From GWB2-37-7 sp049684915 (GTDB lineage: Bacteria > Bacillota > Clostridia > Lutisporales > Lutisporaceae): a stretch of DNA of 25,467 bases. Shown here one piece after another: positions 15,146-23,515 of the stretch. Below the pieces are notes generated by a model that saw only the letters and a program-made list of their open reading frames with translations, was not told where the DNA came from and ran no database searches. A program made the position numbers and the translations under genes. The stretch lies in contig JBAVGO010000114.1 of assembly GCA_049684915.1 (NCBI GenBank), positions 1-25,467 on the forward strand, given 5' to 3'. The stretch's first letter is position 1; every line of letters starts with the position of its first letter.

Positions 15146-16480
15146 ATGGAAATCAATTACGAAAAAGAGCTAACTTTCTCTATTAATGAAGATAAAATTA
15201 ACGAGATAATTAATTTTGTTATAAGTCCAGATTTTGTGATAAATAATGTAAGGCACATAGTAAATAAGGTGAAAATTTCACCTGCTATTCATTTTTACTT
15301 TGAAACAGACAATAATGAAAAGGATGTTTATAAATTTAAAGAGAATCGCGGGAAGTTTATATTAAATGAAGTACAAAAAGCAAATGTACAAGAATCGGAG
15401 AAATTCTTCAATATTGAAATGACTGAGAAAACAGAATATTTTAGTGACAAGACTATCAGTTTTGATAATATTATATCGCTTATATATAAAGAACGTATGA
15501 TAATAGAATACAGGGAAAGTAGATTTAAAATTTGTTTTGATAAGGTAGTTCCAGTTGATCCAATTAAAATGATAAAACAAGGAGCTCCATATTTCTTTTG
15601 TGAAATTGAATATGAAAATTCTGATATTCCTTTTAATGAAATTATAGATAAATTTGATTTAAAATTTATTACAGAATCTAAGTTTTGCATCGGCATGATG
15701 GAAAATAAAGTAGATTTGAATGGCTTTATAGACACTGTGGGTATATCTAATTATTTGGATACAATTAATTCTAATTGTTATTCTAGTTTCTTTGAGAAAT
15801 TCGATGCAAAATATTTTTTCAATAACAAAAATATTGAAATCGAATTGAAGATTAAAAATCCTGAAAATAATATTAGAAGTAGCATATTAACAGAATTAGA
15901 AAAAGATTTTATTGTTGAACATGAAGGCATAAGTTTAATAGAAGATGAATACTTTGATTATTGCAATTTGTTACTTACAAGCAATTTATCTTACAGAATA
16001 AGGAAAACTAATCATAATAAGAATAGAAATTTATTTTTTAAGATTCCTTTGGAAGATAAAGAATTATTTTCTTCAAGAATAGAGTGCATGACCAAATTTC
16101 ACAATTACGATGAAAATGAAATTTTAAAAAGCGGTTGTTATGCAAACAAAATGTTAAATAATTATTTGAATTGTAATATTTCATCAAAATTGGTTAAAGT
16201 TCTAGAAGTACAGACATCAAGAGATATATATTTAATATTCAATAAAAAAGAAAAAAGATTTCTAGTTGGAGTGTTGTTTTTTGATGAATCAAAATTTTCT
16301 TGTATGAACAAATCTAAAGTCCTTAATGAAATTGAGTTTGAGATTTTTAATGATAGTATAACACAGCCTAATTTTATGGAAAATTTTTTATTGCTTAATA
16401 ATGTATTTTACAAATACCCAATTGATAATACAAATAAATATATAAATGCAATAAAACATTTGAACTTAGAGAACAGCTAA
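15146..16480 (+). CDS. Tandem CYTH-like protein, two triphosphate-tunnel domains
   Basis: The 444-residue protein seems to be two related halves. The first starts MEINYEKELTF and contains MIIEYRESRFKICFDKVV and FFCEIEYEN. The second begins near NIEIELKIKN and contains LSYRIRKTN, FFKIPLEDK, VLEVQTSRD and NEIEFEIFN. Alternating charged strands in both halves are characteristic of the CYTH fold, but the E-x-E-x-K motif is degenerate in the first half. The ATG at 15146 follows GAAAGGAT; a TTG at 15122 has no ribosome site. The gene lies 25 bases after the VTC-like gene. This would be a fused pseudo-dimer, in which one half may have lost catalysis. The fold call is by pattern and needs structure prediction. 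Confidence 0.6.
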   Translation: MEINYEKELTFSINEDKINEIINFVISPDFVINNVRHIVNKVKISPAIHFYFETDNNEKDVYKFKENRGKFILNEVQKANVQESEKFFNIEMTEKTEYFSDKTISFDNIISLIYKERMIIEYRESRFKICFDKVVPVDPIKMIKQGAPYFFCEIEYENSDIPFNEIIDKFDLKFITESKFCIGMMENKVDLNGFIDTVGISNYLDTINSNCYSSFFEKFDAKYFFNNKNIEIELKIKNPENNIRSSILTELEKDFIVEHEGISLIEDEYFDYCNLLLTSNLSYRIRKTNHNKNRNLFFKIPLEDKELFSSRIECMTKFHNYDENEILKSGCYANKMLNNYLNCNISSKLVKVLEVQTSRDIYLIFNKKEKRFLVGVLFFDESKFSCMNKSKVLNEIEFEIFNDSITQPNFMENFLLLNNVFYKYPIDNTNKYINAIKHLNLENS

Positions 16481-16525
16481 TTGTGAGGTGGATTCATCAA
16501 AAATATATTTGAGGAGCTGGGGTAA

Positions 16526-17848
16526 ATGGTGAATGAAAATGCATTGAGGGAAAGAGCAGAAAAAGTTTTGGTTGGCGGTGTAACCTCGGCGTGGAATAAT
16601 TTTGAGGTGTTTGGTGCAAAGCACTTCAGTAGAGCAACTGGAGCTCACATTACTGACATTAATGGTAATGAATATATAGATTACTGCATGGGTTGGGGAT
16701 CATTATTCATGGGTCATCAACCACAGTTTATTCGCGAGGCATTTGACGATTCGTTTAATATTGGTTTTGGATTTCAATATGAGACAGAATATAGCATAAA
16801 GCTAGCTGAACTAATAACAGAAATAGTTCCATGTGCTGAAAAAGTAAGATTTGCAAATTCTGGTACTGAAGCAACGCAATTCGCTATAAGAATGGCAAGA
16901 AGCATAACTGGTCGTGAGAAAATCATTAAATTTGAGGGGCATTTTCATGGCGTTCATGATTACCTATTATATTCAATGGATACGTCATCACATCTCGGCA
17001 AGAAATTGGAATCTGGAGCATTTGAATCTATACCAGGTTCTTCTGGTATACCGGAATTTATAAAAGATGTAACTTTAACATTGCCTTTTAACGATATTAA
17101 CGCATTAGAACAAGTTCTTGAGTATTATAAAGACGAGATAGCAGGTATTATTATGGAGCCAATCTGCCTAGCATCTGCCGTTATTTTCCCGGACAAGGAG
17201 TTTATTAATTTTATTAGGGATGCGTGTAATCAATATGGAATATTATTGATTTTTGATGAGGTTATGTCTGGATTCCGCGAGAATATTGGTGGGGCACAGA
17301 AGACGCTTGATGTTATTCCTGACTTAGCAACATATGGAAAAATATTAGGTTGCGGTATTTCTATAGCTGCAATCGCTGGAAAGGCTCAATATATGGATGT
17401 ACTTGCACCTATTGGGCAAAGTGTTGCAAGTGGTACTAATACAGGTCGCTTATTAACTATGGTAGGTTCTTACTATGCGTTGAGTTATCTAAATAACCAT
17501 CAAGAATGCTATGAAAAACTCCGAAAACTTACTTCGCGATTTAATGATGCGGCAACTGAAATATTAACTAGGAATGGGATAAAAGGGGTAATTCAATCAT
17601 ATGGTGGTCGTACTGTTATTCATTTTGGAACAGATAATCCCATAAATAATTTTAGAGATGCAGTTACTACATGGGATAGAAAATTTCATTTAAAATGCTA
17701 TGAAAAAACAATGCCTAATGGGCTGTATGCCTTTTTACTACCATTGTCTGTATGTCCAGAACCACTTTGTATTACACCAGCCCATACCTTTGAAGACATA
17801 GATCAAACTCTTAATATATTTGAAGATATAATAAAACAATCTAAGTAA
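16526..17848 (+). CDS. Class III (HemL-like) PLP aminotransferase
   Basis: The protein (440 aa) follows glutamate-1-semialdehyde 2,1-aminomutase: an N-terminal VLVGGVTSAWNN, then DINGNEYIDYCMGWGSLFMGH, RFANSGTEATQFAIRMAR, EGHFHGVHDY, IIMEPI, LIFDEVMSGFR (D244 for the PLP nitrogen) and TYGKILGCGIS with the PLP lysine K272. True HemL makes 5-aminolevulinate for haem. Here the gene is inside a biosynthetic operon, so it more likely makes an amino group on a pathway intermediate. HemL-like enzymes are recurrent in polysaccharide and antibiotic clusters. The ATG follows GAGGAG. Lack of other haem genes around it argues against a haem role. Confidence 0.85.
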   Translation: MVNENALRERAEKVLVGGVTSAWNNFEVFGAKHFSRATGAHITDINGNEYIDYCMGWGSLFMGHQPQFIREAFDDSFNIGFGFQYETEYSIKLAELITEIVPCAEKVRFANSGTEATQFAIRMARSITGREKIIKFEGHFHGVHDYLLYSMDTSSHLGKKLESGAFESIPGSSGIPEFIKDVTLTLPFNDINALEQVLEYYKDEIAGIIMEPICLASAVIFPDKEFINFIRDACNQYGILLIFDEVMSGFRENIGGAQKTLDVIPDLATYGKILGCGISIAAIAGKAQYMDVLAPIGQSVASGTNTGRLLTMVGSYYALSYLNNHQECYEKLRKLTSRFNDAATEILTRNGIKGVIQSYGGRTVIHFGTDNPINNFRDAVTTWDRKFHLKCYEKTMPNGLYAFLLPLSVCPEPLCITPAHTFEDIDQTLNIFEDIIKQSK

Positions 17849-17866
17849 AGATATGAGGTATTTATT

Positions 17867-18325
17867 ATGAGGGTTATAAGAGAATTTGAGCATAGAGACT
17901 TTGCGGATGTACTTCAATCTATCGGAACATTTTCTCTCGAGCATATGAAAATGGCGGCGGAGGAACTGTCTTCTCATTGGGGAATAAATGGAGCTCGCTA
18001 TTTTGTATGTGAGATAGATGGGAAAGTGGTTGGACATCTGGGTTATACACCAGATTTGAGAGGAGCAAAAGATATCTATTGGGCTGAATGGGGTTATGTA
18101 CATAAAGATTATCGAAACATTGGTGTTGCGACAGACTTATGGGAATATTTGGAGAGCGATATTAAAAACCGTGGTGGCCGTAAAATTTATTTTGATGTTG
18201 GAAATGCTGATGAACACGCTGATGCTATACGCTTATATGAGAAAAGGGGATATATAAAAGAAGGAGAATTACTTGATTACTGGGGAGAAGGAGATCATTT
18301 TCTTGTTTATGCACGAAAACTATAA
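17867..18325 (+). CDS. GNAT-family N-acetyltransferase
   Basis: A 152-residue acetyltransferase with the GNAT layout: strand HLGYTPDL, then WGYVHKDYRNIGVATDLWEYLE with the acetyl-CoA pyrophosphate loop (YRNIGVA, the R-x-x-G-x-A motif), and the C-terminal NADEHADAIRLYEKRGY. It transfers an acyl group from acyl-CoA to an amine. It lies 18 bases after the HemL-like aminotransferase and may acetylate the amine that enzyme creates. A self-resistance role by acetylating the final product is the alternative. The ATG follows GAGGT. Confidence 0.88.
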   Translation: MRVIREFEHRDFADVLQSIGTFSLEHMKMAAEELSSHWGINGARYFVCEIDGKVVGHLGYTPDLRGAKDIYWAEWGYVHKDYRNIGVATDLWEYLESDIKNRGGRKIYFDVGNADEHADAIRLYEKRGYIKEGELLDYWGEGDHFLVYARKL

Positions 18326-18363
18326 ATTAGGAGTTTTATAAAATTTCTAGCTTGGAGGTACTT

Positions 18364-19437
18364 ATGAGTGATAATTTTTATATTGATTCACACAAACTAC
18401 ATTATCATCCCAGGGCGGTTGCAGATTGGAATGAAGGAAAGGAAATTTATCCGGTGAGTTTGGAAATATCTCCTTCTGGAGCGTGTAATCATAGATGTAT
18501 ATTTTGTTCCCAATCTTACTTAGAGTATAAACGGCACTTTTTGGATTTAAACTCTTTTATGCCTATTCTCATAAATTTGAAAGAAAAAGGTGTTAAGAGC
18601 ATTGTGATGGCTGGGGAAGGAGAGCCTCTGCTAAATCCGCAAATAGGTCAAATGGTTTTTGAGGCAAATCAAAAAGCTCATATGGATGTTGCAATGTCAA
18701 CAAATGCAGTTTTAATGACAAAGGATGTAAGTGAGACCATTCTACCATACTTATCTTGGATTAGATTAAGCTTAAATGCTTCTAATCCTTCTATGTATCA
18801 AGAAGTTCATAAATGTTCTGATATAAATGAGTTTTCTAAAGTACTAGAAAATATCCAAAATGCTGTGAGTGTTAAAAAGAGTCTTGGTATACCAGTTACA
18901 ATTGGAGTACAGTATGTTTTAATTTCTGAAAATAGCGATTTAGATGGTTTGCTGACTCTTGCTACACAGTTGAAAAATATCGGGGTGGACTATTTTTCTA
19001 TCAAACCTTATTCAATACATCCACTTTCTAAGTCTAATATTGAACCTTATGATTTTAATAACTTTGGTACAGTTTATCAGAAATTAAATGCATTGAGCGA
19101 TGCCAAATATAACGTAATTATAAGGGAAAACGCTATTGATCATATCTTAGAAGAAAAACGGTATAAAAAATGCCTAGGGATTCCGTTCTGGGCATATATA
19201 GACTCACAATTCAATGTATGGCCTTGCCTTGCATATATTGGCATTGAAAAATACCGATATGGTAATTTGTTGATACAATCTGTTGATGATGTATTTGAGG
19301 GAAAAAGACATATGGAAATAGTAAATGATATGTGCAATATGGATATTATGTCTTGTAGAAAGGCCTGTCGATTGGACTCTATAAATGAGTACCTATGGAG
19401 ACTAAAAAGTGGACAATTACACCAGAATTTCATTTAA
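18364..19437 (+). CDS. Radical SAM enzyme with SPASM-like C-terminus
   Basis: The CNHRCIFC motif (C41, C45, C48) binds the [4Fe-4S] cluster that splits S-adenosylmethionine, and MAGEGEPLL is the glycine-rich motif binding SAM. Five further cysteines (C270, C288, C324, C331, C335, in CLGIP, WPC, MCNMD and SCRKAC) form a SPASM or twitch-type pattern for an auxiliary cluster. The length of 357 aa fits BtrN-like dehydrogenases and peptide-modifying maturases alike. No PqqD-like domain is fused to it. The start is ATG 18364, 4 bases after GGAGGT; TTG 18352 is within that site. In this operon it may oxidise or rearrange the sugar or polyol; modifying the 24-residue peptide is the alternative. Confidence 0.87.
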   Translation: MSDNFYIDSHKLHYHPRAVADWNEGKEIYPVSLEISPSGACNHRCIFCSQSYLEYKRHFLDLNSFMPILINLKEKGVKSIVMAGEGEPLLNPQIGQMVFEANQKAHMDVAMSTNAVLMTKDVSETILPYLSWIRLSLNASNPSMYQEVHKCSDINEFSKVLENIQNAVSVKKSLGIPVTIGVQYVLISENSDLDGLLTLATQLKNIGVDYFSIKPYSIHPLSKSNIEPYDFNNFGTVYQKLNALSDAKYNVIIRENAIDHILEEKRYKKCLGIPFWAYIDSQFNVWPCLAYIGIEKYRYGNLLIQSVDDVFEGKRHMEIVNDMCNMDIMSCRKACRLDSINEYLWRLKSGQLHQNFI

Positions 19438-19451
19438 GGAGAGATTATTTG

Positions 19452-21713
19452 ATGAATCCTTGGGAGATAACTCAAAATAAATATAAAGGCAGTGAGGTCG
19501 CATTTTATGAAACTGTTTTTTCCTTAACTAATGGACTAGTAGGCGTTAGAGCTACATTGGATTATAATAGTAGGGATTGTCGGCCGGGTATCTTTATCTC
19601 AGGATTATACGATTATGCGATTTCAGTAGCGAATCAATTAGTTAATATTCCTAACTGGCTTGATATATCAATTATTATTGAGAATGAGAATATTAACCTA
19701 GACATTGTTGAAATACTTGATTTTTCAAGAATATTGGACATGAAAACATCTATCTTGAAAACAAATATCCGATTTAAGGACAAGAGTAATAGGATAACCC
19801 TACTTCAGAGGGAAGAATTTTTGAATAAGGACAATATTCATTTGGTTCGTTATATGATTACACCAATTAATTATAATGGTAATATAGCAATAGAAAGCTG
19901 TACAGATTTTTCAGTTACTAATAATTATCATGGCGGATATCTTGGTCAAGACGTAAGAAGTTATCACTTTGACGTTATAGACTTTAAAATTCTCGATGGA
20001 ATGGTTGATGTTTGTTTTAAAACAAAGAAAACGCAAAAGTATATCGAAATAAAAAGTGTAACAAAATGTAGTAATTCAAATTATTTTCAATTAACTGAAC
20101 GTAATCGGTTAGGAGTAAAATTAGTCGTAAATGCAGAAAAGAATGAAATGATATCATTTCATAAGATAACAACTTTGGATACTTCAGACGATATATCTAT
20201 TTTAAAAAATAAAATTGATGAGAGATTTAACAACGCTACATTTCCTTCATATGAAAACCTTTTAAATAGCCACAAAGATGACTGGCATAAAAAATGGGAT
20301 TCGCTTCTAATTTCGATTGAAACTGAAAATGTGGAATTGAAGCAAGGACTATTATTTTCCTTATATCAATTATTAGCATTAAATGATAGTTCTCTTCCAA
20401 TCGGCACTAATATACCGCCAAGAGGCCTTAGCAGTGAATATCATCATGGTCATTTCTTTTTTAATACAGAATTATATATGGTGCCCTTTTATGCTTGGAT
20501 AGAACCAGAGTTCGCTAAATCGTTGCTCTATTATAGACTTAATACACTTGAAGTTGCTTGTAAAAATGCTAGATCACTTGGATTAAAAGGCGCTTTCTGG
20601 TCAGAGGAATCTGATTATTTAGGATATCCTGCAGGGCCAACAACTGTATGCGATTTTATCTCTGGGGAAAAATTTAATGAGTATACAGGGAGATTAGTAA
20701 AACATATACCAGCTGATGTGTGCTATGCCATACATCAATATGTATCAATTACAGGTGATTTTAATTTTGAAAAAGAAGCAACATACCTAATATTTGAGTG
20801 CGCAAGATATTATACAAGCATTTCTCAGTACGATAATATAACTAAGCAGTACGAAATACATGATGTAGTTGGACCAGATGAATATCATGTTGGAGTTAAT
20901 AATAATTTTTATACCAATTATATTGTGCAATGGACAATGAAATATGCCATTGAAGTGTCAAAAAAGTATAAAATTAGTCTTGATGAAGGCGAGGTAGACC
21001 ATTGGGCTGATATAGCTTTCAATATCAAATTATATAGTAAAAATAATGATAATGTCATTGAACAATTTGATGGTTATTTTGACTTGCGTGACTGGACAAT
21101 TTCTGCACGTAGAAAAAATGGTCTACCTTTAATTGATACAGAACTTATAGAGAAAATATTTAAATTTTCAAATGTTGGCTTAAAGATAGTAAAGCAAAGT
21201 GATGTTGTTATGCTATTATCAATGTTCTTACAGGGATTTTCCCAAGATGAAAAAAAGGAGAACTTAGACTTTTATGAGAAGCGCACAATTCATGAGTCTT
21301 CTCTTAGTTTAACACATGCTGGAATCGTAGCTGGAAATATCGGGGATATGGACTTATCATGGAAATATATATTTATGTCTTCAAGGTTCAATTTGGATTT
21401 TGATCCAAAAACAAATTACAACAATGGTCTTCATCTTGCTGCTTATGCGGGAGCATGGCTTATCTTTATATATGGTATTCTAGGAATATCAATTCATAAT
21501 AACAATTTAGTGATTTCTCCTCTAAAATGTGAAAGTAAATTCTACATAACATTTTTATTAAAATTTCATGGTAATAAATTGTTGATTGAGAGTAGTTATA
21601 ACAAAGTGGTTGTGACTGCAAAAGAAATTATTAATAATAATTTTACATTTACTAATGATAATAAAATTATTTCTGTTAAGCAAGGGGACAGTATAGAGAT
21701 TAAGTTAGTATAA
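19452..21713 (+). CDS. Glycoside hydrolase family 65 disaccharide phosphorylase
   Basis: The protein (753 aa) fits the full length of maltose, trehalose or kojibiose phosphorylases. It has the N-terminal ETVFSLTNGLVGVRATLD, a central region LGLKGAFWSEESDYLGYP, and IHDVVGPDEYHVGVNNNFYTN containing the catalytic acid E477. These enzymes use phosphate to split an alpha-glucoside, releasing beta-glucose 1-phosphate. The start chosen is ATG 19452 behind AAGGAGAG; an ATG at 19395 would overlap the radical SAM gene and lacks a site. The beta-phosphoglucomutase gene two genes downstream is the usual partner, converting the product to glucose 6-phosphate. Its acceptor sugar, and why it sits between an aminotransferase and a radical SAM gene, are not known. 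Confidence 0.92.
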   Translation: MNPWEITQNKYKGSEVAFYETVFSLTNGLVGVRATLDYNSRDCRPGIFISGLYDYAISVANQLVNIPNWLDISIIIENENINLDIVEILDFSRILDMKTSILKTNIRFKDKSNRITLLQREEFLNKDNIHLVRYMITPINYNGNIAIESCTDFSVTNNYHGGYLGQDVRSYHFDVIDFKILDGMVDVCFKTKKTQKYIEIKSVTKCSNSNYFQLTERNRLGVKLVVNAEKNEMISFHKITTLDTSDDISILKNKIDERFNNATFPSYENLLNSHKDDWHKKWDSLLISIETENVELKQGLLFSLYQLLALNDSSLPIGTNIPPRGLSSEYHHGHFFFNTELYMVPFYAWIEPEFAKSLLYYRLNTLEVACKNARSLGLKGAFWSEESDYLGYPAGPTTVCDFISGEKFNEYTGRLVKHIPADVCYAIHQYVSITGDFNFEKEATYLIFECARYYTSISQYDNITKQYEIHDVVGPDEYHVGVNNNFYTNYIVQWTMKYAIEVSKKYKISLDEGEVDHWADIAFNIKLYSKNNDNVIEQFDGYFDLRDWTISARRKNGLPLIDTELIEKIFKFSNVGLKIVKQSDVVMLLSMFLQGFSQDEKKENLDFYEKRTIHESSLSLTHAGIVAGNIGDMDLSWKYIFMSSRFNLDFDPKTNYNNGLHLAAYAGAWLIFIYGILGISIHNNNLVISPLKCESKFYITFLLKFHGNKLLIESSYNKVVVTAKEIINNNFTFTNDNKIISVKQGDSIEIKLV

Positions 21714-21736
21714 AAAATTGGAGGTGTTATTTTTCT

Positions 21737-22828
21737 ATGAAAATTCCATATTTAGATTTATCTATTCAAGGTGATATGCTTAGTCGCATTAGCGAAAGAA
21801 TACAGAAAGTACTTAGTAGTGGGCAGTATATTCTTGGAGAAGAACTTAGGACTTTCGAGCATACCTTCGCGAATTACGTTGGTACAAAATATGCAATAGG
21901 AGTTAATTCGGGATATTCAGCTTTATACTTAGTTTTAAAAGCTATATCTATAAAACCTGGAGATGAAATACTTACTGTATCTAATACCTTTGTTGCAACT
22001 GTTGCTGCTATTGAAGAAGTTGGAGCAAAACCTATTTTTATAGATATAGGTGAAGACGGGAATATTAATCCAGAATTAATTGAGCAGTCTATTACTTCAA
22101 GGACAAAATGTATTTTACCAGTACATTTATCTGGAAATCCATGCAAGATGGATCAAATTAATGAAATAGCAAAAAGATATAATTTATTTGTTGTTGAAGA
22201 TAGCGCTCAATCCATAGGATCGGAAATTTATGGCAAAAAAACTGGAGGCATGTCAGATGTATCGTGCTTTAGCTTACATCCTACAAAAGTACTAGGAGCT
22301 TGTGGTGATGCTGGCATTATCACAACAAATCGTGATGATATTTATGAATCTATAGTTTTATTGCGTAATCATGGATTGATAAATAGAGAAGAGTGTGTAA
22401 TGTGGGGAGACAACTCTCGTCTAGATGAGATTCAAGCAACTATTCTAAATGAGAAATTTATGACGCTTGACAAAGACATAGAGCGGCGCCGAGCAATTGC
22501 TGATTTATACAGCCAACTAATTTTGAATAAGCGAATTACTCTCCATAAAACTGATTTTGGGTATAAATCTAATTATTTTAATTATATGATAAGATGTTCT
22601 TCTCGTGAACAATTGAAACATTACTTGCAAAAGAATGGAATTGACGTAAGAATCCATTACCCCGTGCCAGTGCATCAACAACCTGTATATGTAAATAAGT
22701 ACGGAAGATTAATCTTAACCCAAACGGAACAAAGAGCAAAGGAGATATTATCATTGCCATGTAATTCTCAAATTTCAGACGATGAGGTTTCTTTTATATC
22801 TCAAGTGGTAAATTCTTTTTCTTATTAA
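21737..22828 (+). CDS. DegT/DnrJ/EryC1 sugar aminotransferase
   Basis: The 363-residue protein has the family's opening IPYLDLSIQ, the GVNSGYSALYLVLKA segment, VVEDSAQSIGS (with the PLP-contacting Asp) and CFSLHPTKVLGACGDAG with the PLP lysine K184. It ends with the common SLPCNSQISDDE segment. Members transfer an amino group to a keto-sugar, usually nucleotide-bound, in deoxysugar, aminoglycoside and polysaccharide pathways. A strong GGAGGTG precedes the ATG by 10 bases. With the radical SAM enzyme as a possible dehydrogenase, the pair could install an amine, as in 2-deoxystreptamine-type pathways. The exact substrate cannot be read. Confidence 0.92.
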   Translation: MKIPYLDLSIQGDMLSRISERIQKVLSSGQYILGEELRTFEHTFANYVGTKYAIGVNSGYSALYLVLKAISIKPGDEILTVSNTFVATVAAIEEVGAKPIFIDIGEDGNINPELIEQSITSRTKCILPVHLSGNPCKMDQINEIAKRYNLFVVEDSAQSIGSEIYGKKTGGMSDVSCFSLHPTKVLGACGDAGIITTNRDDIYESIVLLRNHGLINREECVMWGDNSRLDEIQATILNEKFMTLDKDIERRRAIADLYSQLILNKRITLHKTDFGYKSNYFNYMIRCSSREQLKHYLQKNGIDVRIHYPVPVHQQPVYVNKYGRLILTQTEQRAKEILSLPCNSQISDDEVSFISQVVNSFSY

Positions 22829-22862
22829 CGCATAGTATTCTTTCGGTGTGGAAGGTGAAAAT

Positions 22863-23501
22863 ATGAAATACAAGGGTATAATTTTTGATTTAGACGGAGT
22901 CATATGTAAAACAGATGAGTATCATTATCGTGCTTGGAATATTATTGCCATGAAAATGAATTTGGCATTTAATGAAAATATAAACAATAGATTGCGCGGT
23001 GTTTCTCGTTTGAATAGTGTAGATATAATACTTTCAGAAAACAATCTAAATTATTCTATTGAAGAGAAAATCCTCTTAGCATCAAGAAAAAATGAAGTAT
23101 ATATCAAGTTGCTTGAACAATTAAGTCCGACCGATTTGGAAAAAGATGTTTTATATACTTTGCATTATCTTAAGAAGAATCATTATAAAATAGCTATTGC
23201 TTCAGGAAGCAAGAATGCAAAGAGGGTACTTAACCAACTTGAAATAACTGAATTATTTGATGTAATTATAGATGGAAATGATATTACCAATACAAAACCA
23301 AATCCTGAAATCTTTCTAGCAGCACTTAATCAATTAGATGAACCCGCTGAAAAAGTTTTAGTAGTTGAGGATGCGACAGTTGGTATACACGCAAGTCGTA
23401 ATGCTGGTATTGATGTTGTTGCTTTTGGAGAAAACTGCGAAACATCATTAGCTAATTATTGTGTTTTAAATTTATCGGGTATAATAGACATTTTAAATTA
23501 A
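22863..23501 (+). CDS. pgmB: Beta-phosphoglucomutase (HAD family)
   Basis: The 212-residue HAD phosphatase-like protein begins MKYKGIIFDLDGVICKTDEYHYRAW, giving the nucleophile D9, acid/base D11 and the cap-proximal EYHY typical of beta-phosphoglucomutase. IASGSKNAKR (Ser), KPNPEIFLAAL (Lys) and VVEDATVGI (acidic pair) complete the active site. It converts beta-glucose 1-phosphate into glucose 6-phosphate. The GH65 phosphorylase upstream produces that substrate. The ATG at 22863 follows GGAAGGTG; a GTG at 22848 lies within that site. A HAD phosphatase with another sugar phosphate is the alternative. Confidence 0.88.
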   Translation: MKYKGIIFDLDGVICKTDEYHYRAWNIIAMKMNLAFNENINNRLRGVSRLNSVDIILSENNLNYSIEEKILLASRKNEVYIKLLEQLSPTDLEKDVLYTLHYLKKNHYKIAIASGSKNAKRVLNQLEITELFDVIIDGNDITNTKPNPEIFLAALNQLDEPAEKVLVVEDATVGIHASRNAGIDVVAFGENCETSLANYCVLNLSGIIDILN

Positions 23502-23515
23502 AGGGGTATAACTAG

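Noticed and set aside
15328..15735. Minus-strand open frames inside the tandem CYTH gene
   Set aside because: They are antisense to a well-supported gene and show low-complexity composition from AT-rich complement.
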